A stretch of DNA of 64,000 nt from Malaya genurostris (Eukaryota; Arthropoda; Insecta; Diptera; Culicidae). A program made the translations under genes and the position numbers. The notes below the pieces were generated by a model. The model saw only the letters and a list, made by a program, of their open reading frames with translations. It was not told the origin of the DNA and made no database searches. Shown in pieces: positions 1 to 10,787 of the stretch. Location: NCBI RefSeq assembly GCF_030247185.1, contig NC_080570.1, positions 1,922,001 through 1,986,000 of the forward strand. Reading direction: 5' to 3'. Each line of letters starts with the position of its first letter. Position 1 is the first letter of the stretch.

Positions 1-75
1 TTACTAAGAGGTTACGACGACGATGCTGGTGTTGATGATGATGATGATGATGATAATTATGATGATGTTAATGAC
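1..75. repeat. GAT/GAC-rich low-complexity run
   Basis: A GAT-type trinucleotide run, with about seven uninterrupted GAT units near 33-54 and GAY-like triplets on both sides. It is simple-sequence DNA with no sign of coding function. Positions 76-540 that follow are AT-rich and show nothing I recognise. Confidence 0.6.
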
Positions 76-589
76 GATGTTGGAGACTGTGAAAAAAAAT
101 TCCCAGTGAGTCGACATCTGGAGAGAAAAATCCGATCGAATGGTTTCGGTTTTAAATCTAACAGGATTTACAAGCTATGCAATCCAATTCGATCGAAGAG
201 ATAAAGCATTCTGATTCATGCAAAGCATAACGAACGAAGCCTGTTGGTCAGTCTGGTGTCACTCTGCTGGATTTGTTCGATTTATGGGTAAAAAGCTACG
301 AGCATTGAAACGCTTACTTGAGCAGTTTGCAGGGGAAAAAAAGTAGAATAAAAAATCTCAATCTTAAAAAAAAACTTGATAAAAACAAAGCCACTTGTAG
401 AAACGTCGGACGGTAAAACAGCCGTTTTTCTTCTAAGAAGACGAATACATCACAATATTTCATTGCATTCACGATTGTTTTTTTTTTCATATCCTACTAA
501 AAGTAAGTGAAATTCATTAGTGTGCATTTAATTTAAAAAATAATTTCGCAAAATTACCCGTTCGGCGAAATGACCCGTTCCTATTCCGG

Positions 590-1240
590 AATTAAATTCC
601 CATTAAAGGTATTATGGTTCCGTCCAAAGTTCCTGAATTTTATTTGCATCCGGTTTCCGGTTCCGGAATAACAGGATGATAATCACCAAACAGGTTAAAA
701 TAATGTCCATAACTTTTTTTAAAAGATGGCTCAACCGATTTTTACCATCTTAGATAAAACGAAGAGGTCTTCAGATATCATAAAAATATCCTCATTATTC
801 TTGATGTAATATAAACTGAAGCCTTTTTTACGCGGCTTTTTTATGCGGATTTCCGAAGTCACGCGTTTTTTATGCGAATTTTCAAAGTTATTCGGTTTTC
901 TTGTTTTGTCTTTGAGCCACATGAAACGTCGAGATCTGGTGTAATATCAAACTTCCTGACACGTAGAAAATTTTCGATTTAAACCAATTTTTTTTCGATT
1001 ACATCAGATCTCGACAATTCATGCATTTTTCAGACTTTTGGCATCAAACAAAAAGTCAAAAAAAGGTCCAAAGTCGATTTTTTTCAAGAAAAAATTGAGA
1101 TTTCTCAGATATTTGGCATAAACAAAATTACCTTCAGTTTTGGCATAGAAAAAAATTTCCTTCAGCTTTTCCGCGAATTTTCGAAGTTACGCTGTACGTA
1201 TCCCCGGAATAAAAATAGAACTCAGTGTATGAGATAATGA
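590..1240 (+). repeat. interspersed repeat family A, copy 1
   Basis: AT-rich sequence with recurring phrases: a cgcggattttcaaagttat-like unit, cggttttcttgttttgtctt, and a block around a GATCT centre followed by cgtttcatgcattttyaaga and cttttggcatcaaa. The same phrases recur in the same orientation at 27000-27230 and 40440-40915, so this is a dispersed repeat. No open reading frame or clean terminal repeat is visible and I cannot assign a superfamily. Confidence 0.55.
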
Positions 1241-1259
1241 ATAATATGAGAAAGGCATC

Positions 1260-1425
1260 AAAACAGTTTTTTTTTCAACATTAAAATATGATTGTCGATG
1301 ATTCGCTTTCGGTGCCATTCGGTGCTGTAAACCTTAGAGTTCATCGTTTTTTCAACTACAAAAACCTTTGTTTCTCGGCTGCAGCTGCAAATACCTTTTC
1401 AAATCATATGTCTGTGTGGGCGAAC
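1260..1425 (-). pseudogene. degenerate D,D37E mariner-type transposase fragment
   Basis: The minus strand reads ICSCSRETKVF followed by MNSKVY and then KR in the spacing seen in the better preserved transposases of this window (ICSCG, about six residues, F, GTMNAEIY, then CLQKR at 15369-15677). The match is almost gap-free over some 25 residues. The catalytic residues are not covered. It is a short, old relic; the family call rests on motif spacing rather than a search. Confidence 0.45.
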
Positions 1426-1446
1426 TTATACGCAAACCCAATTTGA

Positions 1447-1797
1447 ATCGGGAAGAAACATCTTTTAGAACACTCATCTTGTAAAAATTTTGGCCCAGAA
1501 ATCAACCCTCATACCTGGGTTGCTTCTAATACATATTATGACTTTTCAAATCTACTTGATCAGTACATCCGTAGAAAAGCCTCCGAACCCGTAAATATAA
1601 CATCGCTGGTTTACGAGCAGGCACTAACTGAACTGAAAATTTCAACCGAGCATATATATATAGAATGTGTTTGTAAATCCTCCCTATACAATATCGAAGC
1701 AGAATTGCTACTAAATGAAATGCGAGGTGTAAGGCAACGATCGAAATTGTTACATATTAGAAATATTTACGATAAAAGACTTATCACTCTTCTAGAG
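1447..1797 (+). other. orphan stop-free reading frame cut by a hAT MITE
   Basis: An uninterrupted frame of 117 codons begins after a TGA at 1444-1446 and runs into the MITE at 1798. The first in-frame ATG is late (1705), so the natural start, or a splice acceptor, would be upstream. The composition looks protein-like: Trp, several Tyr, two Cys in an ECVCK context, and a charged C-terminal half with MRGVRQRSK and NIYDKRL. If the MITE and one target duplication are removed, the frame ends four codons later at TGA. I do not recognise the family. It could be an exon, part of an old transposon protein, or chance. Confidence 0.3.
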
Positions 1798-2123
1798 CAG
1801 GGGTTTTCAAAGTCGACCAGACACCCCCTGGGGTCGATATCTTTTTTTGTGGGGGTCGACGTAAACGAAAAATTGACTATGGGAGTCGACGAGGTCTAGA
1901 AATCGACCCCCTATTGTTTGATATAAGTTGTTATTTTAAATATTTACGCTAAAAAAGTTGTGTTTATTCTACCAACCGCAGAAGTTGGTAAGTATTTTAC
2001 ATCAATATTAAAAAAGGAAGAAATTGAATTTTCAAAGGAATTTGTTGATGGGGGTCTGAGGTCTAAGTTAATTTTAGTAAAGGGGTCCTTGACCCATAAC
2101 ACATAACAGTTTGGGAACTCCTG
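1798..2123. mobile_element. hAT-type MITE (326 bp) with 8-bp target duplication
   Basis: The left end begins CAGGGGTTTTCAAA and the right end, reverse-complemented, begins CAGGAGTTCCCAAA, giving imperfect inverted ends of the CAGnGGTTCnCAAA type that I associate with hAT elements. The element is flanked on both sides by the identical octamer TTCTAGAG (1790-1797 and 2124-2131). That length and sequence fit hAT target duplications of the nTCTAGAn type. The interior has no transposase and holds GTCGAC and GGGGTC repeats, so it is non-autonomous. Confidence 0.85.
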
Positions 2124-2131
2124 TTCTAGAG

Positions 2132-2885
2132 GGTAAATTTTGAAAAGGCAACTCATAATAAAAACTATCTATGAATAACTTCATAGCACAACTTCGAATT
2201 GTATCCATTTGCGAGTCACCGTTTCGCTCGAAAATGGAGATTCCGGTATGCACACGACCCCGTCGACAAATCAATCCATTTCTAAACGTTTTACATTGAA
2301 GTGATGCTTTCGAATCAAGTTGAATGTGGCAAATCCTTTGACAAACCACCAAGATACGAACGCTTCAAGTCAAGTCCGAAAAATCTATCACCGATTGTCC
2401 TAAATTGGCTTACTAGTTACCGGAGATTCGGAATCAACAGGTATTTGATATTCAATATACTCAAGTGAACACGGTGTGTGCAGCGGATGGAAAATGACAT
2501 CCAGTGACTTTCAGTTTTGTCATCCACTCATTCCCGGCCATATAAATGGCATTTTTCATACAAAAATTTTAATGAAACCGCGAACTTTCCTGTCCAATAC
2601 CACTCCCTATTTGTGAACCTGTCAAACCATTTTGTTTCAGTATCTCTTCTTCTACTTTGTCACATCCTGAATTACTTTCTCTAACTTAAGTTTTTTTTAA
2701 CGATTGTCCAATATTTCTCGAATGTGCAGAATCGAGGGCAGTTGGATTGATTGAATATCACTATCGTAGTACTTCTCCGCTGTTGTGACAGCTTCGCAAA
2801 TCAGATTAAAACTTTACAGGTCCATTGTGAGCTTTCATCTACGAAAGTACACGCTTTTTCCGGCACCTCTTCTTGCACGTCCAAA
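2132..2885. other. no recognised feature
   Basis: Moderately AT-rich sequence. I see no coding region, terminal repeat or microsatellite here that I can support. Confidence 0.4.
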
Positions 2886-2887
2886 AA

Positions 2888-2968
2888 AACTCTAGTTCGT
2901 CACGAAAACCTGGGTTTTTGTCCGCAGCTGCAAATACCTAGCAAGATCATAAGTTGTCGCTACTTTGA
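2888..2968 (-). pseudogene. short D,D37E-like transposase relic
   Basis: The minus strand reads LLGICSCGQKPRF, the same core (ICSCG) and the same flanking bases (caaataccta..aagatcata on the plus strand) as the relic at 1260-1425, which is in the same orientation. Downstream similarity fades. The two pieces may belong to one old element family. Positions 2970-3740 hold nothing else I recognise. Confidence 0.35.
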
Positions 2969-3744
2969 TTTGAATCCTTGCGTCAATGCCAGCTGGGATG
3001 AAAAAGGAGGAACAAATTATAGAAAAATTGACACAACGAAATGAGACAGGATATTTGGGAACTGAAAAACCACCGAGGCACGTATTCACATTTTTCTCTT
3101 GTTTAATAATGAGTATAGAAACTGGGGATAAACTGAATTTCTGAAATTCTAAACGATAGCTTGGCAAGAAAACACGAAAATCCAATGATAAATGTGCAAA
3201 GTTTTATACGATTGAGCTTCTAAAGCGAATCAAGATAATTTCACAGTAATCTCATTTTGTAATAAGTCACAAGAGGAATAATGAAGATAGGGATGTAGAT
3301 TGGAATCTTTCAATTTATCAACGAACAAAAATGATTCAAGGTACATCAGAATATCATTGCCTCATTCCAATAACAGAAAATAAGATTGCTGCGAAATTAT
3401 TTTCAACAGATACAGAAATGAACTATTATATTATATATAAATCTGCGAAAAATAACTTCAAATTGAAAATAGACTATACAATAAGTATTGGTAGATGAGA
3501 AATAATAAAGCTGGTTTGCAAAGCGACAATTGTCTTATTTTTTTTTTCTATATTTATATATCTTGAATATTGTACTACAGGAATAAAAAATCCCGCGCTT
3601 CGCAAAGAAAATAGGTGAATATATTTTTGTTGATTTACCAAAACCAAATTTCATGGCAATTTGATAGATGTGATTAAAAAATAGCTTATCGTGTCGGACG
3701 AATTCTAGTTTTCATCAAGCTATGGAAAAAGACGAGTTCCAACA

Positions 3745-4081
3745 ACGGTGAAATTAAATAATTTGCGGTACGGATTGGTCCATCATCCCCCGTATTCTCC
3801 GAACCTGGCCCCCAGCGACTATTATCTAATCCCAAACCTGAAAAGGTTTCTCCAGGGAAAGAAATTTTCGTCGAATGCTGAGGTTATTGCAGAAACGTAA
3901 GCCTATTTTGAAGGTCTTGACAAATCCCTTCTTTTTCAATGGGCATCAAAATATTGAAGGTTGGATGGGTCAAGTGTATCGCTCTAGATGGAGATTATGC
4001 TAAAGAATAAAAAAGTTTCACAGTAAAAAACAACCGATTTTTTTGTTGTTAGGTCCGAGACTTCTTATTTCATGTAGTACT
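3745..4081 (+). pseudogene. mariner (DD34D-type) transposase C-terminal relic
   Basis: From 3781 the plus strand encodes HHPPYSPNLAPSDYY, followed by NLKRFLQGKKFSSNAEV and AET, the highly conserved third-Asp region of mariner transposases (consensus PPYSPDLAPSDY.LF..L). The last catalytic Asp is present at about 3817. An in-frame TAA follows AET (about 3898), and more stops follow in the tail. The DNA ends near a TAGGTCCGAGACTTCTTA segment that looks like a mariner terminus. The N-terminal DNA-binding part and the first two Asp residues are missing, so it is a dead fragment. Confidence 0.75.
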
Positions 4082-5385
4082 TTGCAACTTGAATGCAGTT
4101 CGCCTTATTATTGCTTCTGGAGAATCGCAACTAATTTATAAAAACTGTGATTTTTCTTCGATTTTGTTTTCAAAATATCTCGAAAACCACTGCTCCTATT
4201 GCCTTAGCGTCAAAGAATAATTTATTCAAAATATCACGAGGATTGCAAAAAAACAATAAATGAGGCGATGGAGAATCATAACTGAAAAAAGGCGTATTCT
4301 CATGAAATATCTACTTTCTCGATTTTGTTTTTATCTTATATCTTGAAAATAACTGCATTTAGGAAGTAGCTGTCTATGACTTTTTTCATTGAACGTAGCT
4401 TGCAGAATAATATCATCATTTCTCAGTCACTTTTATTCCTAGGTAAACATCGTTTTTAGAAAATCGTTAAAAAGGTTTTCTTCGGAAAACTTTTTATATC
4501 GATCATCTCTCAAGCTTTTTAAATATTCATTAGGTTTTTTTGTAATTTGACGTTTTTAGTTGGTATAAAATGAAAAAAACTACGAATTTTGAAAAATAAA
4601 TTTCATTTTTGATTTTTTTGAAATATCGGAAGGTTTTTTTTGTTCAGTGTATGTTTCTTTAGAAAGTTCGATTGATTACCTACAGCTTCTTCCTAGGCAC
4701 AATTTTCGTAGAATCTATAGATTTTGAATCGGAATTTTTTAGAATGAATGTGACTTAAAACACATACGTTCTTCTCAAAAAATTAGTCTCGAGTGAACGA
4801 AATCTCTAGACTGATTACACATGCAAAGTTTAATGCTAATCGAAGGGGGTCGTGCAGTTATTTTTTCCGTTTCTGAATAATTTTGGTGCAGAATTGCTCA
4901 TATGCCAAGCTTCCTATCTTAGACCTTTGTTTGTTGCCTAATACATTTCCAGTTGTTCCAATTCGTCGTCTTTGCTAGATTATTCAATAGTAATTATTTT
5001 CAGAGTGAGTTAGTTGGCCTGCACAAACCTCCTATCTCTCTGAGTTTTTTTTGTGTATGTTTAGTTTTAACTAGGCTAGGGTTAATGGAGCCATTGCTCA
5101 CTCGCAACCTCTCATTCAGCTACTACCACCGGAAGCCGCCGGGATTCTGTAGAACAAGAATGTAGGTTTTCAACTCAGTTTTGCTAAGGCTTCTAATAGA
5201 TCGTTTGTCGAAATGAGTTCCGCTGAGGATCTTTCTATGGATTAATGTAAATGGACCGACATTATCTTACTCTGCGACAAGTTAACTTATTGATAAAATC
5301 TAAGAGATTCGTTGGAAACAACGGAGAAGATTACTTAACTGTTATAGGGACATTGTGACGAACCAACCAAATTTACTTGAATAAC
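4082..5385. other. unassigned AT-rich repetitive-looking DNA
   Basis: Contains internally similar phrases such as cgattttgtttt followed by atatctcgaaaa/atatcttgaaaa near 4160-4200 and 4318-4350, suggesting decayed repeat DNA. No open frame or inverted ends are convincing. Around 4950-5160 the sequence is less repetitive but not recognisably coding. Confidence 0.35.
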
Positions 5386-5389
5386 TAAA

Positions 5390-5625
5390 TGAAACCACAG
5401 CATGAGTCCGAAACTTTCCTTCACGACAACGCTTGGCCACATGTTTGAGCACTACGGGCAAAAACTATTAGGACAAAAGTGAATAAAAATTCAATCTCAC
5501 CCGCTCCAAAATCTAAGCTTGCCAGTATCCGACTTTCACTTGGTTCGGTCGATGCAAAACCGGAATACACTGAATTGTAGTTTCCGATGTACCACAATTT
5601 GAAAAGAAATATGTATTCAATTTTC
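5390..5625 (+). pseudogene. second mariner-lineage transposase relic
   Basis: The plus strand encodes FLHDNAWPHV, matching the mariner second-Asp motif (hDNArPHv). Shortly downstream, in another frame, it encodes an RSMQN segment, which in mariners follows the third-Asp motif (DYHLFRSMQN). Frame changes and stops separate the pieces. It is distinct from the 3.8-kb relic in wording, so it comes from a different mariner subfamily. Confidence 0.6.
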
Positions 5626-6500
5626 CAATGAAAACTGCTTCCCTCTAGACCCGATTTATATGACTAGTACAGACTGTTTCTTCGAATACTAACGACGGCA
5701 TTGATTAAAATAACTGACAATCAGAGTTACACGATAGAGCAAAAAATAAAAAAAAACTCGACTGAAGCTCTGCAATTGATATGTTCGGTTGCGGTTTCAT
5801 TTGAATACCAGATTTGTCAAATGCAACAAATTATCCCGCAGCATTCTTTTTTTTTGTTTTTGATCAACCAGAAACTGCAGAGGAAATAATTTAAGCAAGC
5901 TTTTGTATGTAATTTATTGCATTCCGCATGGTGCAACATTCGGTCCAACGACTACAACTACTGCAGTGTAAAAATGCGTGTCCGTCACATTCTCGATCCC
6001 AGTTATTTGTAAAACAAATCAAAATGAATCCCGCAGTGAAACCGAATCATGCGTTATATGTAACAACAATAAAAAAATCCCATTTTCCCCCCCACCGTTA
6101 CTCCTAGTTTAGGGCCTTAACCGTGGGAATCCATGTCGATTATAGTTGGAAATTTTCCAAAAACAATCGATCCAAACAAAGTAGCGTCCGTTATCGAGTG
6201 AACTGGTCATCAGGAACGGTGAATTTCTGCTTCGATTGTCAATCGAACGAATGAATAAACATGAAATTGAGTTCCGCGCAGTAGGCGGCGTTTTCGGAGA
6301 TACCACAGAAAACCACGCGTCTCCATCAAACCGAGAGATGGTTGCTAGATGGGAGGTTATGATTTTTCTTTAACAATTTGGTATTCTAAACAAAAAAATA
6401 AATCTAAACCAAGCTACGATTTTCGTTCGAACCGGGATTTTAGTTCAAATCGCTCACCACTGTGCAAATAACGTACGTATTGGCTAAAGTTAAACAAAAC
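5626..6500. other. no recognised feature
   Basis: Mixed AT-rich DNA with homopolymer A/T runs. No support for a gene, RNA or element. Confidence 0.4.
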
Positions 6501-8260
6501 TTGCGATAAAATTCCGGGTTTTTTTTTGTGACCTACGTCGGAAAATATACCTCAATTAACGATCCGATCCCATCTGTTCCATTTCGGATCACTACCCACC
6601 CGCATGAACCGCATGCATGTTTTCATCAACAAACAAGACGTACTCGCAATTTGAAGCTACACAAAAAAAAACAAACAACAAAAAATATGGGGTCGAGTCC
6701 GACCGATGGAACACGAAGTGCAAGCTCAGGCTGAGATTTTTAAACCTTCGTCCATTCCTGTTTGCCACACACACACACACCCACACCCTCCCATACAGAG
6801 AGAGAGAAGGAGAAGAACATAAATTATTGCTTAATGCTACATACTTCCATCCGAAACCTAACCGATCCGCGTCCACAGTATAGAATATTGCGAAGATTTA
6901 CCGAATATTTCATAGAATGCGGGCTGCGGAACAAATTGATCCGCGCCACTGTTTTCCTTTTTTCCTTGTATTTTTGTTCGAAGAACAACATCACACCACG
7001 CACAATACCGACGACCAAACCAAACATAGCGGAAAGGATGAACGAACCAACGAACGAACGAAAAGATAACAGAGAGAAAGGAAGGATAACAGCGCTGGAA
7101 AATTACCGAAAAACTGTACCAGCGCGCACAAAAATCTGCATACAAATAACGTGTGCGCGGGCACACACACTCGGTTGACTTTTATTTATTCCACATGTGT
7201 ACGAGTGGCGCTCTGGGTGCGGAAGGACGGGGATTTCAGAATTTCTAGAATTTTTTTCTGTTTCAACACCCCGGGAATAGCGCGGGATTTCCGCATAGTT
7301 TCGGTCAGTCAGTCAGCGAGCCAGTAGCCAGAAACGAAGTAGGCGGGAAAGGGTCAGCAGCAGCAGCAACAACAACGACGACGACCTCGACGACGTCGAC
7401 AGGGATGAATGGCATTTGGGTGAGTTGTTCATGTAAACAAAATTTTTAACAGTTTGATTTATTATGGGAATTTACTTCGTGGGAAGGCGGAAGGGCAGGC
7501 GGAAACCGAATGCCGGTTTTGAATTCTCACGCTCACGGAGCCACTGCGGGTTTCGGGAAGAAGAGGAAGACTGTGATTTTCATAGCAACCGCGCATAGGC
7601 TGACGACGGACACTGGGTGAAATGATAATCACTGCATGGCTTGCTGCGATAAAATATCCACGAGAAAATCCGAGCGAGATAATTTGATGGCGGAAATCTC
7701 CGCATAGAAACCATGAAACCATGGTGTAATTGAGTAAGGTCATTTTATTTTTTTTTTTCGCTGGTCGCTAGTGCTTGACGTTATATTCTCTTTTTTTTTA
7801 CTGCTATATGTTTTGGCACACTATCCCGGGAATAAAACTCGGGCTTACATCAGATTGGAGCAGCTGAATATTCCCGTTTACTGCGTGAATCAGTAAGTTT
7901 CCGAAAGCAACTGCAGCGCGCGCGAGGGGAAGCCACCAATGGCTCAGAGCATCCAGAATAAATGTACGCGTTTTACATAGAATTTATCGTCAACGATTAA
8001 ATTTATTTAAAATAATCCACCAACGGGCGGAACAGAAACAGGCGTTGGTAAAGGGGAAGTTATCGGCGCCGCCACTGGCGCATCAGAAGGCACCAATCTG
8101 GTGGTAGGCTTACGTTGGAAACTGCACACACACACACACGGACGGACGGAAAGAAACAAATCAGCACTGTGTGCAATTTCAATCGAAAACAAAATTCTCG
8201 TTAACAACTGTAATTGTGATCAAAATCAGGAAAAATTGACCCACTTTGAGCTTGTGTACA
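6500..8260. other. low-copy island 1 with microsatellites
   Basis: Higher GC than the flanks, with (CA)n at about 6767-6783, (GA)n at 6797-6812, a CAG/CAA/CGA run at 7350-7397 and a second (CA)n near 8126-8139. No similarity to the repeats elsewhere in the window. Composite trinucleotide runs like this are common in untranslated exons and regulatory DNA of insect genes, but I find no protein-coding exon that I can defend. Confidence 0.5.
7305..7425 (+). promoter_or_regulatory. speculative core promoter, 5' UTR and splice donor
   Basis: TCAGTC, the insect initiator consensus, occurs twice in overlap at 7305-7314. An AGTAG close to the downstream promoter element consensus starts at 7338, which is +28 from the second initiator A. 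A CAG/CAA/CGA-rich stretch of 5' UTR style follows, then ATG at 7405 opening a five-codon frame (MNGIW) that runs into GGTGAGT, a strong splice-donor match, at 7419-7425. All elements are in the right order, but each is short and could arise by chance. Confidence 0.25.
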
Positions 8261-8299
8261 ATTTTTAACACGGGCTTGTACCCAGATTTGCTATCTGAA

Positions 8300-8610
8300 C
8301 CTGAACATCGTACACTAGAGTTGTACATAAGTGCGTGAGCTTAAGTTTGAACATATGTTTAAATATCGAGTTAGTGCATTTCTATCCGTGATTGAAGTTT
8401 TAGGTGGATATTTTTGCGCGGTTAAAAAACAACGCGTTTCGTCGGTTACGTCACTTATATCATTATATCTTCGGAACCAAAAGTCACAGCCATTTGATCG
8501 TCGAACTTGATCAGCAATTTGTCAAAGAATATTCAGTAGTATGAAATAACCATAAGTAACTCGAAATTAAAGTTTTCTAGAATGTTTGCTAGGTAAATAT
8601 TTTAAGTTTC
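8300..8610 (+). repeat. interspersed repeat fragment (acaacgcgttt...gtcggtta family)
   Basis: The segment around 8420-8520 (acaacgcgtttcgtcggtta, cacttatatcattatatctt, tttgatcgtcgaacttgatc) recurs at 27365-27460 and again near 27530-27580, showing that it is a dispersed repeat. The phrase aactcgaaattaaagttt at 8560 recurs near 9800. No coding content. Confidence 0.55.
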
Positions 8611-8619
8611 ATTCATTCT

Positions 8620-9250
8620 AGTCTGCGTAGTGGACTCGTTCAGTTCAGACCGGAATCTAGATCCAGTTCTGAAATTCAGTCTCAGAATCCAAACATCTAC
8701 CAATCGATCTTTAGAACTTGATTCTAGACCTAGACTCGTGAACTTAATTTCGGAAATAAATTCTGGACTTTGATATGAAATTTGAAATAGAATTATGGAA
8801 CTGAATTTGATGTTCAGACCAGAATTCAGTTGTAAAATCCCAGTGTGGAATTCAGATTTAAAACTCAGTTTTTGAGTTTCAAACTGAAGCTCTTGATTTC
8901 AGACCGGAATACAATCCATGATCAGAATTCAGATTCGAAATTCATTCGAGAATCAAGGTTTAGAACTCAGTTCCAGAATGCAGGTATAGAATTTGGTTCT
9001 AAAATTCAGTTCACACTTTTTAAAGTGCTACTAAATTCAGAAACAAGATTCTGAAAATTTTTGAACCAAGTTCCGGATCTGAATTCAAGAACTGCGCTTC
9101 GGAGCTGAATTCTGGAACCGAGCTTGAAAACTGAGTCCTGGACCGGAGTTCTGTAACCAGAGTTCGGAGCTAGGATTCAGGTTCAGAATTCAGTTCTGAA
9201 CCAGAATCCTGGTCTAGAATTCAGTTCCAAAATTTCTGTTCCAGTTTGAC
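8620..9250. repeat. GAATTC-rich degenerate tandem block, copy 1
   Basis: Dozens of imperfect units built from phrases such as cagaattcagttc, tctagaattcagttcca and gaactgaattctgg, read on both strands. The block starts with attctagtctgcgtagtggactcgttcagttcagacc, which matches the start of the block at 10790. Unit length is irregular (about 12-25 bp). The short open frames here are by-products of the repeat. Confidence 0.75.
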
Positions 9251-9254
9251 TAAA

Positions 9255-10785
9255 TTCAATTTGACGATCATGTTAGTTGATTTGATGGTCATTCGAATCG
9301 ACTTCCAGTTTTTTTTTGCGCTTTTTCAAGAATTAAAAAAATACCAAAGTATAATATATGAGAATCTGAGTGATATGAGAATGGCATCATTATACTAGGT
9401 GGATTTAAACAGATTTTTCCTCTCAATGTCAACAATTCAAATTGGTTGAATATATCTTTTCTTTTACCAGTTCAACTAACACAATAGATAAATGACATTG
9501 GATTGAGTCTCTGCCAAAACTGACAGCATGTAAATTCGGACAATCCAATTGAACATTGTTTTATTTATTCAAAACTTTAGCCTTTCTTATTGAGATTAGA
9601 AATCTCAACAATAGTGAGAATATTTTAACGTGAATAAGGTCTTACTTTACTATGGGATGCGCTTTTCTAAATTTATCCTATCGGGCGAGTGAAAAGTTTG
9701 TGATTGTTAATATCTTTTGTTTTATTTAACGTATCAACGTGTTTTTTTTTTGTTCTCGTCGTCGGAGATAGGATCAGTAATTTGTATGAGGTAACCACAA
9801 ACAACTCGAAATTTAAGTTTACTAAAATGTTTGATAAGTATAAGGGGTAAAAATTCATTAAATAATGAATAATGGGGGCGGTTTCAGAGGGTTTTTTTCA
9901 CAAATCTGATTTTCTCAGAAACGGTGACGAATATCAAAAAACCCAACTGATAAGCTCTTAGAAAATTAGTTATTATTCTGTGGAAATTTCAAAATGATTC
10001 ATTGACTTTAGCGGTCGGGAAAGTGTTTTTTTCTGAAGGAAGAATTGCATAGCTGAAAACGGCAACTTTCAACTTGTTCATTGAATATCTCGCCTTCAAA
10101 GGCATGCATCAAAAATCTATCCTGACAATGTCTAGATAATTTAATTTCGATGTGATTAGTGCATAAAGAAATAGATGTTGTCGCGATAAAAATGAAGTGA
10201 ATGTTATTTTAGTGAATGTCGCGCCATGTTTTCTGCTCCAGTTTCCTGGTAACGTAACGAAAAATGAGATAGAAATAGAATCGGCTCTGCAAGGCTGCCA
10301 AACAAGCGGTTGCTTTATTGAATCGAGACACATTTTATGCTTATATATGTGAGTCCTATTCGACCGCTTGATGTAGTCAAACTTATAACCGAAAATATCA
10401 AAACTTTCGGTTTACGCGGTATTCGAGCTACAGTATTTTCAGCAAAATTATTCAGAATGATTGGTGCCAAATTTTATTTATATTATAGCGGGATTAATCC
10501 CTAAAAGTGAGATAAAAATATTAATTCAGTTCAGGGTCAACATAGGGGTTGAGTAACTTCGACCAAGTTGTGCAAAATGTTCATTCAAGTAGAGTAGAAT
10601 TCTTGATTTAATGTATTTTCTGAAAAAGGTTCTCCTGAAACAGTTTTTGTAAAAAAAACTTATATATTTTGACTTTTTATAAGTTTTTCATCATTGAAAA
10701 CTACACAACTTTCTCAAACAAACTATGCCACTATCATTTCAGTTTAATGAAATAGAATCATTTTTCATGTTTTTTTAGCTACAAA
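9255..10785. other. unassigned AT-rich DNA with repeat scraps
   Basis: Positions 9355-9420 carry the GATATGAGAATGGCATCAT...CTAGGTGGATT phrase that also ends the repeat at 57125-57175. The segment from 9780 to 9845 resembles 8540-8600. The rest, including 9880-10780, has no feature that I can name. Confidence 0.4.
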
Positions 10786-10787
10786 AC

